A DNA stretch of 64,000 nt. Origin: Chitinophagaceae bacterium. Its GTDB lineage: Bacteria > Bacteroidota > Bacteroidia > Chitinophagales > Chitinophagaceae. Under the pieces are notes generated by a model. The model was given only the letters and a program-made list of their open reading frames with translations. It searched no databases and was not told where the DNA came from. The DNA lies in assembly GCA_023957125.1 (NCBI GenBank), contig JAMLHL010000007.1, positions 143,481 through 207,480 of the forward strand. Direction: 5' to 3'. Below are positions 48,595 to 57,319 of the stretch, in pieces. Made by a program: the position numbers and the translations under genes. Every line of letters starts with the position of its first letter. Position 1 is the stretch's first letter.

Positions 48595-49326
48595 TCAACC
48601 TCTTCTTTCATTCCAGTAAAAACTATCGGGATATTCCCGCCTTCCAAAAATAGCTGTCCCCACCCGCACGATGGTGGCTCCTTCTTCGATTGCCACTTCA
48701 AGGTCTCCGCTCATGCCCATTGACAAATCATCCACACGCACATTGGGAAGACAGAGCGCCTGGATTTGTGCCTGAATAGTTTTCAATAGTCGGAAACATT
48801 GTCTTACCTTCTCCGTTTCCGCGCTGAACAAGCCGATGGTCATTAATCCCCGGATGCGCAAAGTATCTAATTGGCATACCTGTTGTACCAGGGCAATGGC
48901 CTCATCGGGATGCACACCGAATTTACTTTCCTCCCCGGAGGTGTTAACCTGGATAAAAACATTCATTTTCTTCTTTTCGAGAGTAAGGCGGTGGTGCAGT
49001 TTCTCAGCCAATTCCCGCCGGTCAAGCGATTGAATACAGGAAACGCCATAGCGGAGTATGTCCCTGATCTTATTCGTTTGCAGATGGCCGATAAAGTGCA
49101 ACTCATGGGGCGTATCTTTTAAGTCTTCATATTTCTCTTTCACCTCCTGCACCCTGTTTTCGCCAATAAGCGTCTGTCCGGCCCGCAATGCAATTTTGAT
49201 CCGTTCAGGCGATACCGTTTTAGTAGCCATCAATAATTTCACTTCATCAGCTCTCCTTGCACTTTTTTCACAGGCTTGTTCGATCCGTTTTAAAATTTGG
49301 TTTAGATTATCCAATACTTCTTCCAT
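48595..49326 (-). CDS. YggS/PROSC-type pyridoxal-phosphate homeostasis protein
   Basis: A 243-residue cytosolic TIM-barrel protein that binds pyridoxal 5'-phosphate without catalysing a reaction and influences amino-acid and B6 homeostasis. The cofactor lysine is predicted at Lys36 in LLMATKTVSPERI. Other conserved segments are LIGENRVQEVKEKYEDL, HELHFIGHLQTNK, VFIQVNTSGEESKFG, LRIRGLMTIG and LSMGMSGDLEVAIEEGATIVRVG. A typical length for the family. It is convergent with the channel gene. Confidence 0.94.
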   Translation of the reverse strand: MEEVLDNLNQILKRIEQACEKSARRADEVKLLMATKTVSPERIKIALRAGQTLIGENRVQEVKEKYEDLKDTPHELHFIGHLQTNKIRDILRYGVSCIQSLDRRELAEKLHHRLTLEKKKMNVFIQVNTSGEESKFGVHPDEAIALVQQVCQLDTLRIRGLMTIGLFSAETEKVRQCFRLLKTIQAQIQALCLPNVRVDDLSMGMSGDLEVAIEEGATIVRVGTAIFGRREYPDSFYWNERRG

Positions 49327-49526
49327 AATTTTTATATATGTTTCCGTTGCCGGGTACCCCTTTCATGTTGTTACCAGCGAAGTAAGCCCCGACATACAAA
49401 CCACGGCTGGGAATGTCAAAAAAGGGATGATAAGCACCAAAATATTTAGTCCTCTTAAATCGACGAACTTACCGAAAAACAAGCTACAGCGGCAAGCGGT
49501 CAAGCCTGCCCATACAAGCGTTTCGT

Positions 49527-49872
49527 TTATTCATTCAACAACATTTCAACTTCCGCTTTCAAAATTGGAAGATGCTTAAAGACAACTCCCCAAATTACTT
49601 CGTCAGAGACAGAGTCATAACCATGAATTATTCTGTTTCGTGTATCAATAATTTTTCTGGAATTATTAACGGAAACCGTCTCGTCATGTTTTAAAAATTC
49701 TGTTCAACGCCTCACCGATAATTTCAATATTTCTTTCAACCGCACGCTTTGTGCGTAAGTCGTTCTGATAGTCCGTGAAAGATTTTTGTGTGTCTTCAAA
49801 AAAACTCTCAATTTCAATAACCGCATTTAAAATGTCATGAAGCCATATTTTTATTTCATTCTTCATATACAA
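49527..49872 (-). pseudogene. hepT: HepT-like ribonuclease toxin, one-base frameshift
   Basis: The HepT partner of an MNT/HepT toxin-antitoxin pair. The first frame (start 49872) gives ~60 residues ending ERNIEIIGEALNRIF before a premature TGA. Shifting one base at an A run near 49687 restores a complete family C-terminus: DETVSVNNSRKII, RNRIIHGYDSVSDEVIW and LKAEVEMLLNE, with the stop at 49527-49529. The catalytic R-x4-H-x-Y motif lies in the second frame. It is either a recent inactivation, a phase-variable tract, or a sequencing error. It overlaps the antitoxin gene by 17 bases. Confidence 0.75.
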
Positions 49873-50158
49873 GTTGCCTTTGTTGATTAACAGCCTGTCT
49901 GAAATAAGGATTACTTATAGCTTTGTATTCCAACAGATCAACCGGTCGTTTTAATAAGTCTTGTAGAGAGAATTTGAAATCAAAATAATTGTCTGCGTAA
50001 TCCTCCAAGTTAATGTCGGCAAAATCAACTATCAAATCAATATCGCTGTCTTTGTTGAATTTGTCAGTCAGCACGGAGCCAAAAGCATACAAACTCCTTA
50101 CCTTGTGACTTTCACAAAGTTTCGATATCTCATCGGTATATGCTGCAAGCCTGATCAT
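49856..50158 (-). CDS. mntA: MNT-domain nucleotidyltransferase antitoxin (MntA-like)
   Basis: A 100-residue minimal nucleotidyltransferase. The catalytic signature GS-x10-DxD is present as Gly27-Ser28 in YAFGSVL and Asp39/Asp41 in SDIDLIVDF. In characterised pairs the antitoxin AMPylates a tyrosine of HepT and so blocks its RNase activity. Full length and apparently functional, unlike the neighbouring hepT frame. The two genes overlap by 17 bases. Confidence 0.88.
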   Translation of the reverse strand: MIRLAAYTDEISKLCESHKVRSLYAFGSVLTDKFNKDSDIDLIVDFADINLEDYADNYFDFKFSLQDLLKRPVDLLEYKAISNPYFRQAVNQQRQLVYEE

Positions 50159-50458
50159 TACTAAAACATCTGGTCAAAATTACAAAAATTCAGCAAAACG
50201 CCCTGCAAAGTGGCTCGTGAAATACAAATCACGGCTAGATGAAGAAGCTAACCCTTCGGGTTCTGCGTGGGCGTTGTGATATGAGCTCAACCCGGAAGGT
50301 TCATCGGAAGAGACGCAACTATGAAATCTTAAAGATCAATCCGCTACACGAGGCCAATACAAAATACCAACTGCAAGATACAACTAAAAACAAACCGGAC
50401 CATCTCACCAGTCTTTGTGAAATGTCCGGTCGTTCCAAACCCTAAACCTTCTCTTCAC
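50159..50458. other. Interval with no convincing gene
   Basis: About 300 bases between mntA and the cupredoxin gene. A 68-codon plus-strand frame (50239-50445) has an arginine/lysine-rich, unfamiliar translation and no sign of selection, so it is not called. Small self-complementary pieces such as AACCC-ttc-GGGTT near 50250 are present. A TAATTTTG box on the minus strand at 50175-50182 may be the -7 element of mntA. Confidence 0.4.
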
Positions 50459-50824
50459 TCACTTAATCAACACTTTTCCTTTCATCACTAAGTGCAGACT
50501 ACAGAAATAGTCAGCAGATTCTGTAAACACCCTCGACCATGAATCGCCGGTATGCAACGGTGATGAACCCCACTTTCTGTCTTTTTCCGTAACATCGTGA
50601 TCCACAATGTCCCGGTTAACAAACAATACGGTATCTCCTTTATTCACCGTTATGGTGTCAGGCACAAATGCCATACCCCTTATCTCAACGGTGTCTGTTT
50701 TTGGCGTTACAATTTGTTCTCCGTTTGGATTATTGGTTGAAGAAGTGCATCCTATCCAAAACAATCCGGCAAATATTCCAAGCCAAAATCTATACGTATT
50801 ACGTCCTAAACGAGTGCAGTTCAA
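50459..50824 (-). CDS. Amicyanin-like cupredoxin lipoprotein
   Basis: A 121-residue exported blue copper protein if a TTG at 50824 is the start; it gives NCTRLGRNTYRFWLGIFAGL and a lipobox-like end WIGC. An upstream open frame runs to 50944 but crosses a dispersed palindromic repeat, so it is not trusted. The cupredoxin ends with ligands His in DHDVTEKD, then the loop CSLHLVM (Cys-x2-His-x2-Met), the spacing of amicyanin. Its role is presumed electron transfer or copper binding. The 3' neighbour of a DUF4142 gene on the same strand; their frames touch. Confidence 0.75.
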   Translation of the reverse strand: MNCTRLGRNTYRFWLGIFAGLFWIGCTSSTNNPNGEQIVTPKTDTVEIRGMAFVPDTITVNKGDTVLFVNRDIVDHDVTEKDRKWGSSPLHTGDSWSRVFTESADYFCSLHLVMKGKVLIK

Positions 50825-50847
50825 ATTTTCGCTCCCTCTGGAACATT

Positions 50848-50905
50848 CCGGTCGGTGCGACGCCGACCGGTAGTGAGTTCTACTGTCGGGTGTCCCCGTC
50901 CGCCT
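50848..50905. repeat. Dispersed palindromic repeat, second copy
   Basis: CCGGTCGGTG-cga-CGCCGACCGG at 50848-50870 and a degenerate second hairpin ending TCCGCCTGC match the complete copy at 1513-1570. It occupies the 5' region of the cupredoxin gene, between it and the DUF4142 gene. Confidence 0.75.
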
Positions 50906-50940
50906 GCAAAAATCCGGGCTGCGCCTTCCTAAATTGTACC

Positions 50941-51486
50941 TCATTTATTCAGCGATTTTTGCAGCATTTTAGCATGTTCAAGGTGAGTTTTAAATGCGGG
51001 AACTGCAGTTTGTAATAAAGATTTCAATTCGGCATTATCGGCATCCGGGATCAGCACTGTTTCTACCGCTCCGATCACCGAGGTGTGATATGCCACTTCA
51101 TTATCAACATAAGCCTTATCAAAAGCTGCTCCTTTCAAACCCTTAAGCTTTTTTTCTTCTGCTTTTGCATCGGATAAAAGTTGCCGGGTAACGGCGTTCG
51201 TTTCGGGTGTTACGTTCAATTTATTGGCTAACGCAACGGCTTGTTTAATTACTGCATTATGGTCGTTCGTCATAGTTTTAGCAAAGTTTAATACTTCTGC
51301 ATTTTTTGATTTTTTAAGCGCTATTGCAGCGTAATCCACATCAATCTGATTTGCCGTCACGGCTACCGAAGCAATCTGAGGATCGGTAAGTTTCTGTGCG
51401 TTCTGACTATACACCGGTGCAGCGCCTAATAACGACCCGACTAAAAATCCTGCTGCAAGTGCAACAAAAATGTTTTTCTTTTTCAT
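50941..51486 (-). CDS. DUF4142 exported protein
   Basis: A 181-residue protein. A Sec signal (MKKKNIFVALAAGFLVGSLL, cleaved near YSQN) is followed by a four-helix, ferritin-like DUF4142 domain with LTDPQIASVAVTANQIDVDY, NFAKTMTNDHNAVIKQAV, DKAYVDNEVAYHTSVIG and FKTHLEHAKMLQKSL. The family is widespread, exported, and of unknown function; histidines and acidic residues on the helices suggest metal or haem binding. It precedes the cupredoxin gene on the same strand. Confidence 0.88.
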   Translation of the reverse strand: MKKKNIFVALAAGFLVGSLLGAAPVYSQNAQKLTDPQIASVAVTANQIDVDYAAIALKKSKNAEVLNFAKTMTNDHNAVIKQAVALANKLNVTPETNAVTRQLLSDAKAEEKKLKGLKGAAFDKAYVDNEVAYHTSVIGAVETVLIPDADNAELKSLLQTAVPAFKTHLEHAKMLQKSLNK

Positions 51487-51668
51487 CTTTTAAGATTTTT
51501 TATTTTAACAAAATTGAATTTATCAACCTTTGAATGAGAGTGAAGGCATTCCGATTCAGGTTTCGTTAATTGGAGTACACACCAGCAAAAAAGGTTACAA
51601 AAAAGGTTTGATTAAATATTGTTAACTTCGCTTTAACAAGCGCATTACATTCATTGTCTCCGGAGGAG

Positions 51669-52340
51669 ATGAATTATGGAGATATGACTTCACACGAACT
51701 TATTTCTGATCATGAATTAATTGAACGAATACTGCAGGGCGATAAAACGCTTTATGCTATTCTCGTACACCGCTATAACCAAAGTCTTTACCGGATCGGG
51801 ATGTCAATTCTCAATGATGAGGCAGAGGTGGAGGATGCGATGCAGGCAGCCTATATTCACGCCTACGAGAACCTTCATCAGTTCGAATTCAAATCAGAGT
51901 TTCATACCTGGATGACAAAAATTCTGATCCACGAATGTCAGCACCGGTATAATTCCAGAAAGCGATCGGTGGGCCTGAACGATGAGAAATACGAGGATAT
52001 GATGTTGCAAAAAGAGAGAAATGAGTCGCCTGCCGTAAAATTTATGAACGGCGAATTAAAGACGATCCTGAACCAGGTGATCTACAACTTACCAGAGATT
52101 TACCGCACTGTTTTTGTTTTAAGAGAGATTGAACATTTAAGTATTGAAGAAACCCGACATTGCCTTAACATCAGCGAGGCTAACGTGAAAGTGAGATTGA
52201 ACCGTGCTAAAGCGATGCTTAGGAATTTGCTAAGTTCTTACTACAAAGAAGAAGAACTTCCTCATATTCATTTGAACCGGGGAAACAGATTGGTGGATGC
52301 TGTACTGCAACATCAACGTTCCTCCGTCAGTGATGATTAA
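51669..52340 (+). CDS. ECF-type RNA polymerase sigma factor
   Basis: A sigma-70 factor of the extracytoplasmic-function kind, about 223 residues. Region 2 runs from ILVHRYNQSLYRIGMSIL through DEAEVEDAMQAAYIHAYENL to FHTWMTKILIHECQ; region 4 has LPEIYRTVFVLREIEHLSIE and a helix-turn-helix around CLNISEANVKVRLNRAK. No anti-sigma gene follows; the divergent DUF4142/cupredoxin pair may be its target, which is inference from position only. The exact start is uncertain between 51654 (TTG), 51669 and 51684 (ATG). Confidence 0.88.
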   Translation: MNYGDMTSHELISDHELIERILQGDKTLYAILVHRYNQSLYRIGMSILNDEAEVEDAMQAAYIHAYENLHQFEFKSEFHTWMTKILIHECQHRYNSRKRSVGLNDEKYEDMMLQKERNESPAVKFMNGELKTILNQVIYNLPEIYRTVFVLREIEHLSIEETRHCLNISEANVKVRLNRAKAMLRNLLSSYYKEEELPHIHLNRGNRLVDAVLQHQRSSVSDD

Positions 52341-52359
52341 CCCACAGATTTACAATGGA

Positions 52360-53463
52360 TCATCTTAATTTAAACAACGGTTCCTCATTATTCAAATCCA
52401 GTTTCACCGCCCCTATCCGCTCTGCGCCTCCGCGCCAGCCTTCTCTTGCATTAAAATACATCAGGAGGCTATTTTCCCAGGGTACCACATCCAACTGGTA
52501 TATGATTGCTGATCGCCAGGCTATACCGGGATCGGGTTTTACAACGGGATTATTTTCCGCTTCCTTCCATTCCAGTCCGTCTTTACTGTACAACATACGG
52601 ATTTCAGAACGCGATTTTTGTTCCGGATCAATATAAATCGGATTGTAAAAAGCGAGGTAACCATCCCTGTATCCAAAAACCTTAAAACCGCCACAACCAT
52701 AATTCCGGAAAGGCAAATCAGGATCAGGCTGCAGCACGGGGTCTTCCCGCTTGGTAAAAGGCCCCAGCGGATTATCCGCTTCAGCGCAGAAAATATATTT
52801 AGGTTCTTCATAGCCGGCATCGTTCAGATACACCGTACCGGCGCTGTAATACATCCTGTAACGCCCGTCCGGCAACCGTATCACACAGGGATTCCTGGCT
52901 TCCTTTCCGGCCTTGTCTCCCTCCCGCTCCCTGGGCAATTCGGGCAGGATCAGATTTACCGGTTGGGTCCAGTTAACAAAATCCGTAGTAGTGCGGGCCC
53001 GGATAATGTTATGATACTTCCTCTTCAAAGCGGTATCCTCCATAGCATTGGTGGTGGCGGTATAATATTGTATCCACCGGTCGCCATCATTAGTGAGATA
53101 TTGAATGCCCACTTCCCCCTGTTCACGGGACACTTCTTTCCAATGAAGCCCGTCATCGGAAGCGGAGTGAAAAAACCAGGTATGCCAGCCTTTTTCGTCA
53201 TGCGAGAAACCATGATAGAAAGCATGCCATTGGTTATCAAATTCCCCCGGCGTTAATATTTGGGGATCCCCGATCACCAGTTCGGGCAGATTAAAATGTA
53301 CCGGATCTATAAGCGGATTTTCAGGCACGTCTTTCCAACGTTCCCCACCCCAGGCGGGAGCGGTAAAATCCGTTTCCGAAGCGGATGAATATCCTGACGG
53401 GTTGTGATGACAGGAACAAAAAAAGAAAAATAAGATAATCGCTGATAAAATTCTTTCTTTCAT
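52360..53463 (-). CDS. Lipoprotein with five-bladed propeller, GH43/GH32-like
   Basis: A 367-residue lipoprotein (lipobox FFFCSC near residue 18). Repeated blade sequences, such as PELVIGDPQILTPGEFDNQW, ASDDGLHWKEVSREQG, ARNPCVIRLPDGRYRMYYSA and LYSKDGLEWKEAENNP, indicate a five-bladed beta-propeller of the GH43/GH32/GH130 kind. The acidic residues at the blade starts would form the active site, but I cannot assign a specificity. It is the last gene of a minus-strand run after the M19 dipeptidase gene. Confidence 0.75.
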   Translation of the reverse strand: MKERILSAIILFFFFCSCHHNPSGYSSASETDFTAPAWGGERWKDVPENPLIDPVHFNLPELVIGDPQILTPGEFDNQWHAFYHGFSHDEKGWHTWFFHSASDDGLHWKEVSREQGEVGIQYLTNDGDRWIQYYTATTNAMEDTALKRKYHNIIRARTTTDFVNWTQPVNLILPELPREREGDKAGKEARNPCVIRLPDGRYRMYYSAGTVYLNDAGYEEPKYIFCAEADNPLGPFTKREDPVLQPDPDLPFRNYGCGGFKVFGYRDGYLAFYNPIYIDPEQKSRSEIRMLYSKDGLEWKEAENNPVVKPDPGIAWRSAIIYQLDVVPWENSLLMYFNAREGWRGGAERIGAVKLDLNNEEPLFKLR

Positions 53464-53589
53464 CCTTAGTTTTTATGGGTTTCACATTTTCACCGCAAGA
53501 AACACAACTATATCCATCCTCTGAGACAAAAATAATGCACCCGTTTCAAAAGCGCAATGACCCTGGCGACGGGTGAAGTTTGGTAATTT

Positions 53590-54678
53590 TCAAGCCCAGG
53601 CTCTTTTCAGGAAACGGAGCCAGTTTTTATAAAAGATATTTTCGATGTCCGCTGAAGAATAACCTCTGCGGATCAATATACCTTTTAATTTTTGTAAATC
53701 GGAAATATCTTCCAGATCATAAGGCGACTGTTCTTTACCGTAAGCTCCGTCAAGATCACTGCCAATGGCTATATGCAAACTATTGCCCGCCATCTGGCAG
53801 ATATGGTCGTAATGCGCTACTACTTTTTCAAGATTGATCCCTCTTTTTTTTGGATCGTCTTTTCCGCGGACCCAATGATCGGTAAGCATCCAGGTATCAA
53901 AGACCCCGCCAATCACGGCATCTCTCTCCAACAATACTTTTATCTGTTCATCGGTGAGCTGCCGCTGATGATCTACTAATTTTCTGCAATTATGGTGACT
54001 GGCCCATACCGCGCCTTTAAAAAGGTTTGTGGCTTCGGTAAAACCTTCATCCGTTAAATGCGTTACATCCAGGATCATGTTCAACCTGTCCATTTCCGCT
54101 ATTAGTTCTCTGCCCTCTTTTGTCAACCCGCCGGACATGCCGGTACCCGGCGCATACCGGCCGGGGCCGTAATGCGCCGGACCGCAGGCCCGCAAACCAT
54201 AAGCATAGGCTTTTTCGAGATAAGATAAATTGACAAATGAGTCGGCCCCTTCGAGACTTAAAATATACCCGACCGGCTTACCGCTATCGGGTTTTGTATC
54301 GTCGAACCAAAGGGCTAAATGTTTTTCTAACTGAGACAAGTTGGCGATCTGCACCATCTCTCCCCGATCTTCCATGGCGCGATACCAGGCCAATTGAGCC
54401 TGTGTAATACCCCAGGCAATTTCCGGCGAATTCCAGCCGGGCAGGGCGCTTCCCGGTTTTACATACCGGGCTATTTGTGTGGCAACGACCAGCCCGATTT
54501 TTCCTTTCCGTAGTTCGGGTAAGGCTACTGTTCCCTTCCCGCGATCTAACTTATCGGTTAAACCGGCTTCTCTTTCGCGTATCTGATATACCGATTGTGT
54601 AAGATCGCGGTTCCATTCTATGGCGTTCATCGCCAGATCCAAATGGGCGTCTATAATAAAATCCGCTGCTTCAGGCAT
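53590..54678 (-). CDS. M19 family membrane-type dipeptidase
   Basis: A 362-residue zinc peptidase of the renal dipeptidase family with no signal peptide. The metal ligands His12 and Asp14 lie in FIIDAHLDLAMNA; the bridging Glu in ILSLEGADSF; later ligands are in ILDVTHLTDEGF and WASHHNCRKLVDHQRQL, and the conserved IAIGSDLDGAYG closes the barrel. Members hydrolyse dipeptides, including some with D-residues. Its neighbours are RidA and a 3-hydroxyacyl-CoA-dehydrogenase-like gene. Confidence 0.93.
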   Translation of the reverse strand: MPEAADFIIDAHLDLAMNAIEWNRDLTQSVYQIREREAGLTDKLDRGKGTVALPELRKGKIGLVVATQIARYVKPGSALPGWNSPEIAWGITQAQLAWYRAMEDRGEMVQIANLSQLEKHLALWFDDTKPDSGKPVGYILSLEGADSFVNLSYLEKAYAYGLRACGPAHYGPGRYAPGTGMSGGLTKEGRELIAEMDRLNMILDVTHLTDEGFTEATNLFKGAVWASHHNCRKLVDHQRQLTDEQIKVLLERDAVIGGVFDTWMLTDHWVRGKDDPKKRGINLEKVVAHYDHICQMAGNSLHIAIGSDLDGAYGKEQSPYDLEDISDLQKLKGILIRRGYSSADIENIFYKNWLRFLKRAWA

Positions 54679-54839
54679 GATTGATTTTTTCTTCCGGGTT
54701 TAACAGGTAACAACCATGAAGGGTATTACTACTTATAAGTTACTAAGATAATAAGGTTTTAGAAATATCGCTTCTTCACAGCACACGACAGCAGATTAAT
54801 AGGAACAATACAGCCAGCCTGACAGTACACAACGCAAGA

Positions 54840-55847
54840 CTATGAAGGCTTACCCTCCTTTTTCGCAGCCATTTTCCGCTTTACTACATCAGCCGGATAT
54901 TTTAAGGCCAGCTTACGAATTTCATAACTGAACTCTTCAAATGTTTCTTTCCATAACCGGGCTTCTTCCGGCGTGTATTCGTGAAAACCATGCGCATTAG
55001 CCACTCCCCTGCCCCCACTCTTCACAATATCGTCAATCAGCTTCGGCACTTCCGTGGAATTGGTAAGTGTGGGAAACAGATCTTTCATCACATTATGATA
55101 GGCGGGCACGCCGGTAAGGTCCATCCACCGGAAAAGACCTACTAACGTCATCCAATAGCCGGCATTATTGCGGCAGGCGCGATCCACATCTTCCACCGTG
55201 GCATACCCGTTTTCCACCAGGTAAAAAGCCTCCCGGTACATGGCGTACATCAGCCGGTTGGTGATGAACCCACGAATATCCTTTCTCACCAGGGTGGGTT
55301 CCTTTCCCCAAAAATAGGAAAGTGCATACAGCCATTCGGCCTGCTTTATATCACTCTGATCGCCACAAATGATCTCCAGGAAACGGGTGGTATGAGAAGG
55401 CTCCGCCCAGTGCAGTCCGAAAAACCGGGTGGGCACCCGGGTATCCTTTTGCAGCAGACTAATCGGAATGGCTGAGGTGTTACTGGTAATGAGTGTGTGT
55501 TCGGCCACCACTGCTTCTATCTTGCCGTAAACATCTTTTTTGATGTCTTCATCTTCCAGCGTACATTCAATGACCAGTTGACAGGGACCCAACTTCCCAT
55601 AGTCTTCCGTGATCGTGAGTTTAGAGAGCAGTTCTTCCTGTGTGGTGGTGGTGATCCCCTCTTCAAAAGATCGTTGAAGGTGTTCTGATATCCGGGGCTT
55701 CGCCGTGGTCATATCTGAAGGGATCGGAGCAATGGCTATGACGGTATGTCCGGCCATCAACAGGCAGGCGGTAATACTGCAGCCCATTAATCCCAATCCC
55801 ACCACAGAAACCGTCAACTCGTCCGGCTTTATATCAAACTGATTCAT
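54840..55847 (-). CDS. 3-hydroxyacyl-CoA dehydrogenase-like NAD-dependent oxidoreductase
   Basis: A 335-residue cytosolic dehydrogenase. The N-terminal Rossmann domain begins TVSVVGLGLMGCSITACLLM (GxGxxG), with the family segments LVIECTLEDEDIKKDVYGKI, TLITSNTSAIPISLL and FFGLHWAEPSHTTRFLEII. The C-terminal helical domain has IRGFITNRLMYAMYREAFYL. The substrate may be a hydroxy acid rather than an acyl-CoA, as for lambda-crystallin/L-gulonate dehydrogenase relatives. It follows RidA by 38 bases. Confidence 0.88.
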   Translation of the reverse strand: MNQFDIKPDELTVSVVGLGLMGCSITACLLMAGHTVIAIAPIPSDMTTAKPRISEHLQRSFEEGITTTTQEELLSKLTITEDYGKLGPCQLVIECTLEDEDIKKDVYGKIEAVVAEHTLITSNTSAIPISLLQKDTRVPTRFFGLHWAEPSHTTRFLEIICGDQSDIKQAEWLYALSYFWGKEPTLVRKDIRGFITNRLMYAMYREAFYLVENGYATVEDVDRACRNNAGYWMTLVGLFRWMDLTGVPAYHNVMKDLFPTLTNSTEVPKLIDDIVKSGGRGVANAHGFHEYTPEEARLWKETFEEFSYEIRKLALKYPADVVKRKMAAKKEGKPS

Positions 55848-55885
55848 CGCAGTGCAATGGATTAAATAGTTAACGGATAAAAATT

Positions 55886-56284
55886 CTACTTCTTTTCCGG
55901 GATCCTGGCAACCGCATCAATTTCCACCTTAATGCCATGACCCAAGCCCGATTGCACCGTGGTGCGGGCCGGCTTTATGTTTTTGAAATAGCTGCCATAG
56001 ACTTCGTTATAGCGATCAAAATCTTTTATATCGCTCAGGTGTACAGAACACTTTACAATATCGTCGAGGGTACAGCCTGCAGCTTCACAAATACGCTGGA
56101 TATTGTGCATTGTCAAACGCGTTTCTTCCTCAATGGTTCCCAATATGAATTTGCTGGTTTTAAAATCAATCGGCCCCTGCCCGCTTATATACAGCCAACC
56201 GTCTGCTTCTACCGCCGCAGAATATGCCCCCGTTGAAAATCCCTGATCCGCTTTATCCGGATGTTTGATTTCTTTTTTTCCCAT
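55886..56284 (-). CDS. RidA family enamine/imine deaminase
   Basis: A 132-residue cytosolic trimeric protein. The core pattern is clear: SAAVEADGWLYISGQGPID, LTMHNIQRICEAAGCTLDDI, VKCSVHLSDIKDFDRYNEVY and the catalytic Arg in PARTTVQ, closing with VEIDAVARIPEKK. RidA hydrolyses reactive 2-aminoacrylate-type enamines. Its position before a dehydrogenase and a dipeptidase suggests amino-acid or amino-sugar catabolism. Confidence 0.93.
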   Translation of the reverse strand: MGKKEIKHPDKADQGFSTGAYSAAVEADGWLYISGQGPIDFKTSKFILGTIEEETRLTMHNIQRICEAAGCTLDDIVKCSVHLSDIKDFDRYNEVYGSYFKNIKPARTTVQSGLGHGIKVEIDAVARIPEKK

Positions 56285-56412
56285 TTTTATTGTTTTTACT
56301 TTACATGATGTGTTTAATTATTGGCTGTCAGCTATCGGTTGGGTATCATGCAGGCTGCAAGAAGTCAACTCTGAGCTAAAAGCATGTGTCCAGCCGCTTG
56401 CATAAATACCTA

Positions 56413-56715
56413 TTAGCAAACGTTTTGTGTTGGAATTCTGATTATCCTGCTTATCTCTTCCTGTTTGTCCGCCATTTCGTTTTCAATATCAAAGTCGTCC
56501 TGGAGACCTAACCAAAATTTCGCAGAATTCCCGAAATAAGCACTCAATCTCACCGCGGTATCTGCTGAAATTCGTCTGTTCCCTTTAAGTATTTCAGACA
56601 CTCTTGTTTGTGGAACCCGAATATCTTTTGAAAGTCTGTATGGAGAAATTCCAAGAGGTTTCAAGAATTCTTCCAGCAAAATTTCACCGGGAGATATGTT
56701 TCTTAATCTGTTCAT
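56413..56715 (-). CDS. higA: HigA-type antitoxin (second pair)
   Basis: A 100-residue helix-turn-helix antitoxin. The start MNRLRNISPGEILLEEFLKP and the helix-turn-helix ISPYRLSKDIRVPQTRVSEI are typical of the HigA addiction-module family, followed by NSAKFWLGLQDDFDIENEM. It is 12 bases downstream of the toxin. Unlike the HigA at 2280, it belongs to the short VapI-like form, so the two pairs are not recent duplicates. Confidence 0.92.
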   Translation of the reverse strand: MNRLRNISPGEILLEEFLKPLGISPYRLSKDIRVPQTRVSEILKGNRRISADTAVRLSAYFGNSAKFWLGLQDDFDIENEMADKQEEISRIIRIPTQNVC

Positions 56716-56727
56716 TTTTTTAATTGT

Positions 56728-57009
56728 TTAATGATAGTCAATAATAGAAATTTCAAACGCATTTGTTTTCTGCCACTTAAAAATAATTCGCCACTGTTTG
56801 TTTATTCTAATGCTATAATATTCTTTTAATTCGCCTTTAAGTTTTTCTAAACGATTGGCGGGCGGTACTCTTAAATCGTTTATGTCGCCTGAATTATTTA
56901 TCATTCTCAACTTCCGCCGGGCAATATCCTGAATTTCTCCGGGCAATTTCTTAGAAACTTCTCCCTGCCAAATTCTCTCTGTCTCCTTATCGCCAAAAGA
57001 AATAATCAT
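56728..57009 (-). CDS. higB: HigB/RelE-superfamily toxin (second pair)
   Basis: A 93-residue toxin, beginning MIISFGDKETERIWQGEVSK, then IQDIARRKLRMINNSGDIND and a C-terminal strand pair YYSIRINKQWRIIFKWQ and FEISIIDYH, a pattern of HigB-1/RelE-like mRNA interferases. A TACCTTTG box at 57030-57037 on the minus strand lies 20 bases before the start. The pair stands between RidA and Gfo/Idh genes and breaks an otherwise continuous minus-strand run. Confidence 0.92.
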   Translation of the reverse strand: MIISFGDKETERIWQGEVSKKLPGEIQDIARRKLRMINNSGDINDLRVPPANRLEKLKGELKEYYSIRINKQWRIIFKWQKTNAFEISIIDYH

Positions 57010-57138
57010 ACCTTTCCCGTTACTAACGTCAAAGGTAAGTATTGTTTTAATAATTTCAGAAAAGAATTTCTATACTGAGGTGGCGGCCCGAAAATGTTTG
57101 CTAACAGTGAGATTGCAGCATCTCACAGGCGGCGGGGT

Positions 57139-57256
57139 GCGACTTACAACCTGCACCCTCTCCCAACCCGACTTACAATCTGCGCTTCTCTCCCAACAGG
57201 TGTATTCCGAATTTTCGTTCTATCTGCGGCATTCCGGTCGGTGGGATACCGACCGG
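57139..57256. repeat. Two 29-30-bp direct repeats and a palindromic-repeat copy
   Basis: CGACTTACAA-centred units lie at 57139-57167 and 57168-57197 in direct repetition. A copy of the CCGGTCGGTG palindrome follows at 57234-57256. Together with flanking bases they fill the 310-base gap between higB and the Gfo/Idh gene; no coding sequence was recognised. Confidence 0.75.
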
Positions 57257-57319
57257 TAGTGAAAAACTTCAAATTCCCAAACTAAAAACTCTCCCTTGCT
57301 CCATACACCTTGCAACTAC

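Noticed and set aside
50239..50445. 68-codon plus-strand frame in the mntA-cupredoxin gap
   Set aside because: Arginine/lysine-rich, no family likeness and no promoter; treated as non-coding.
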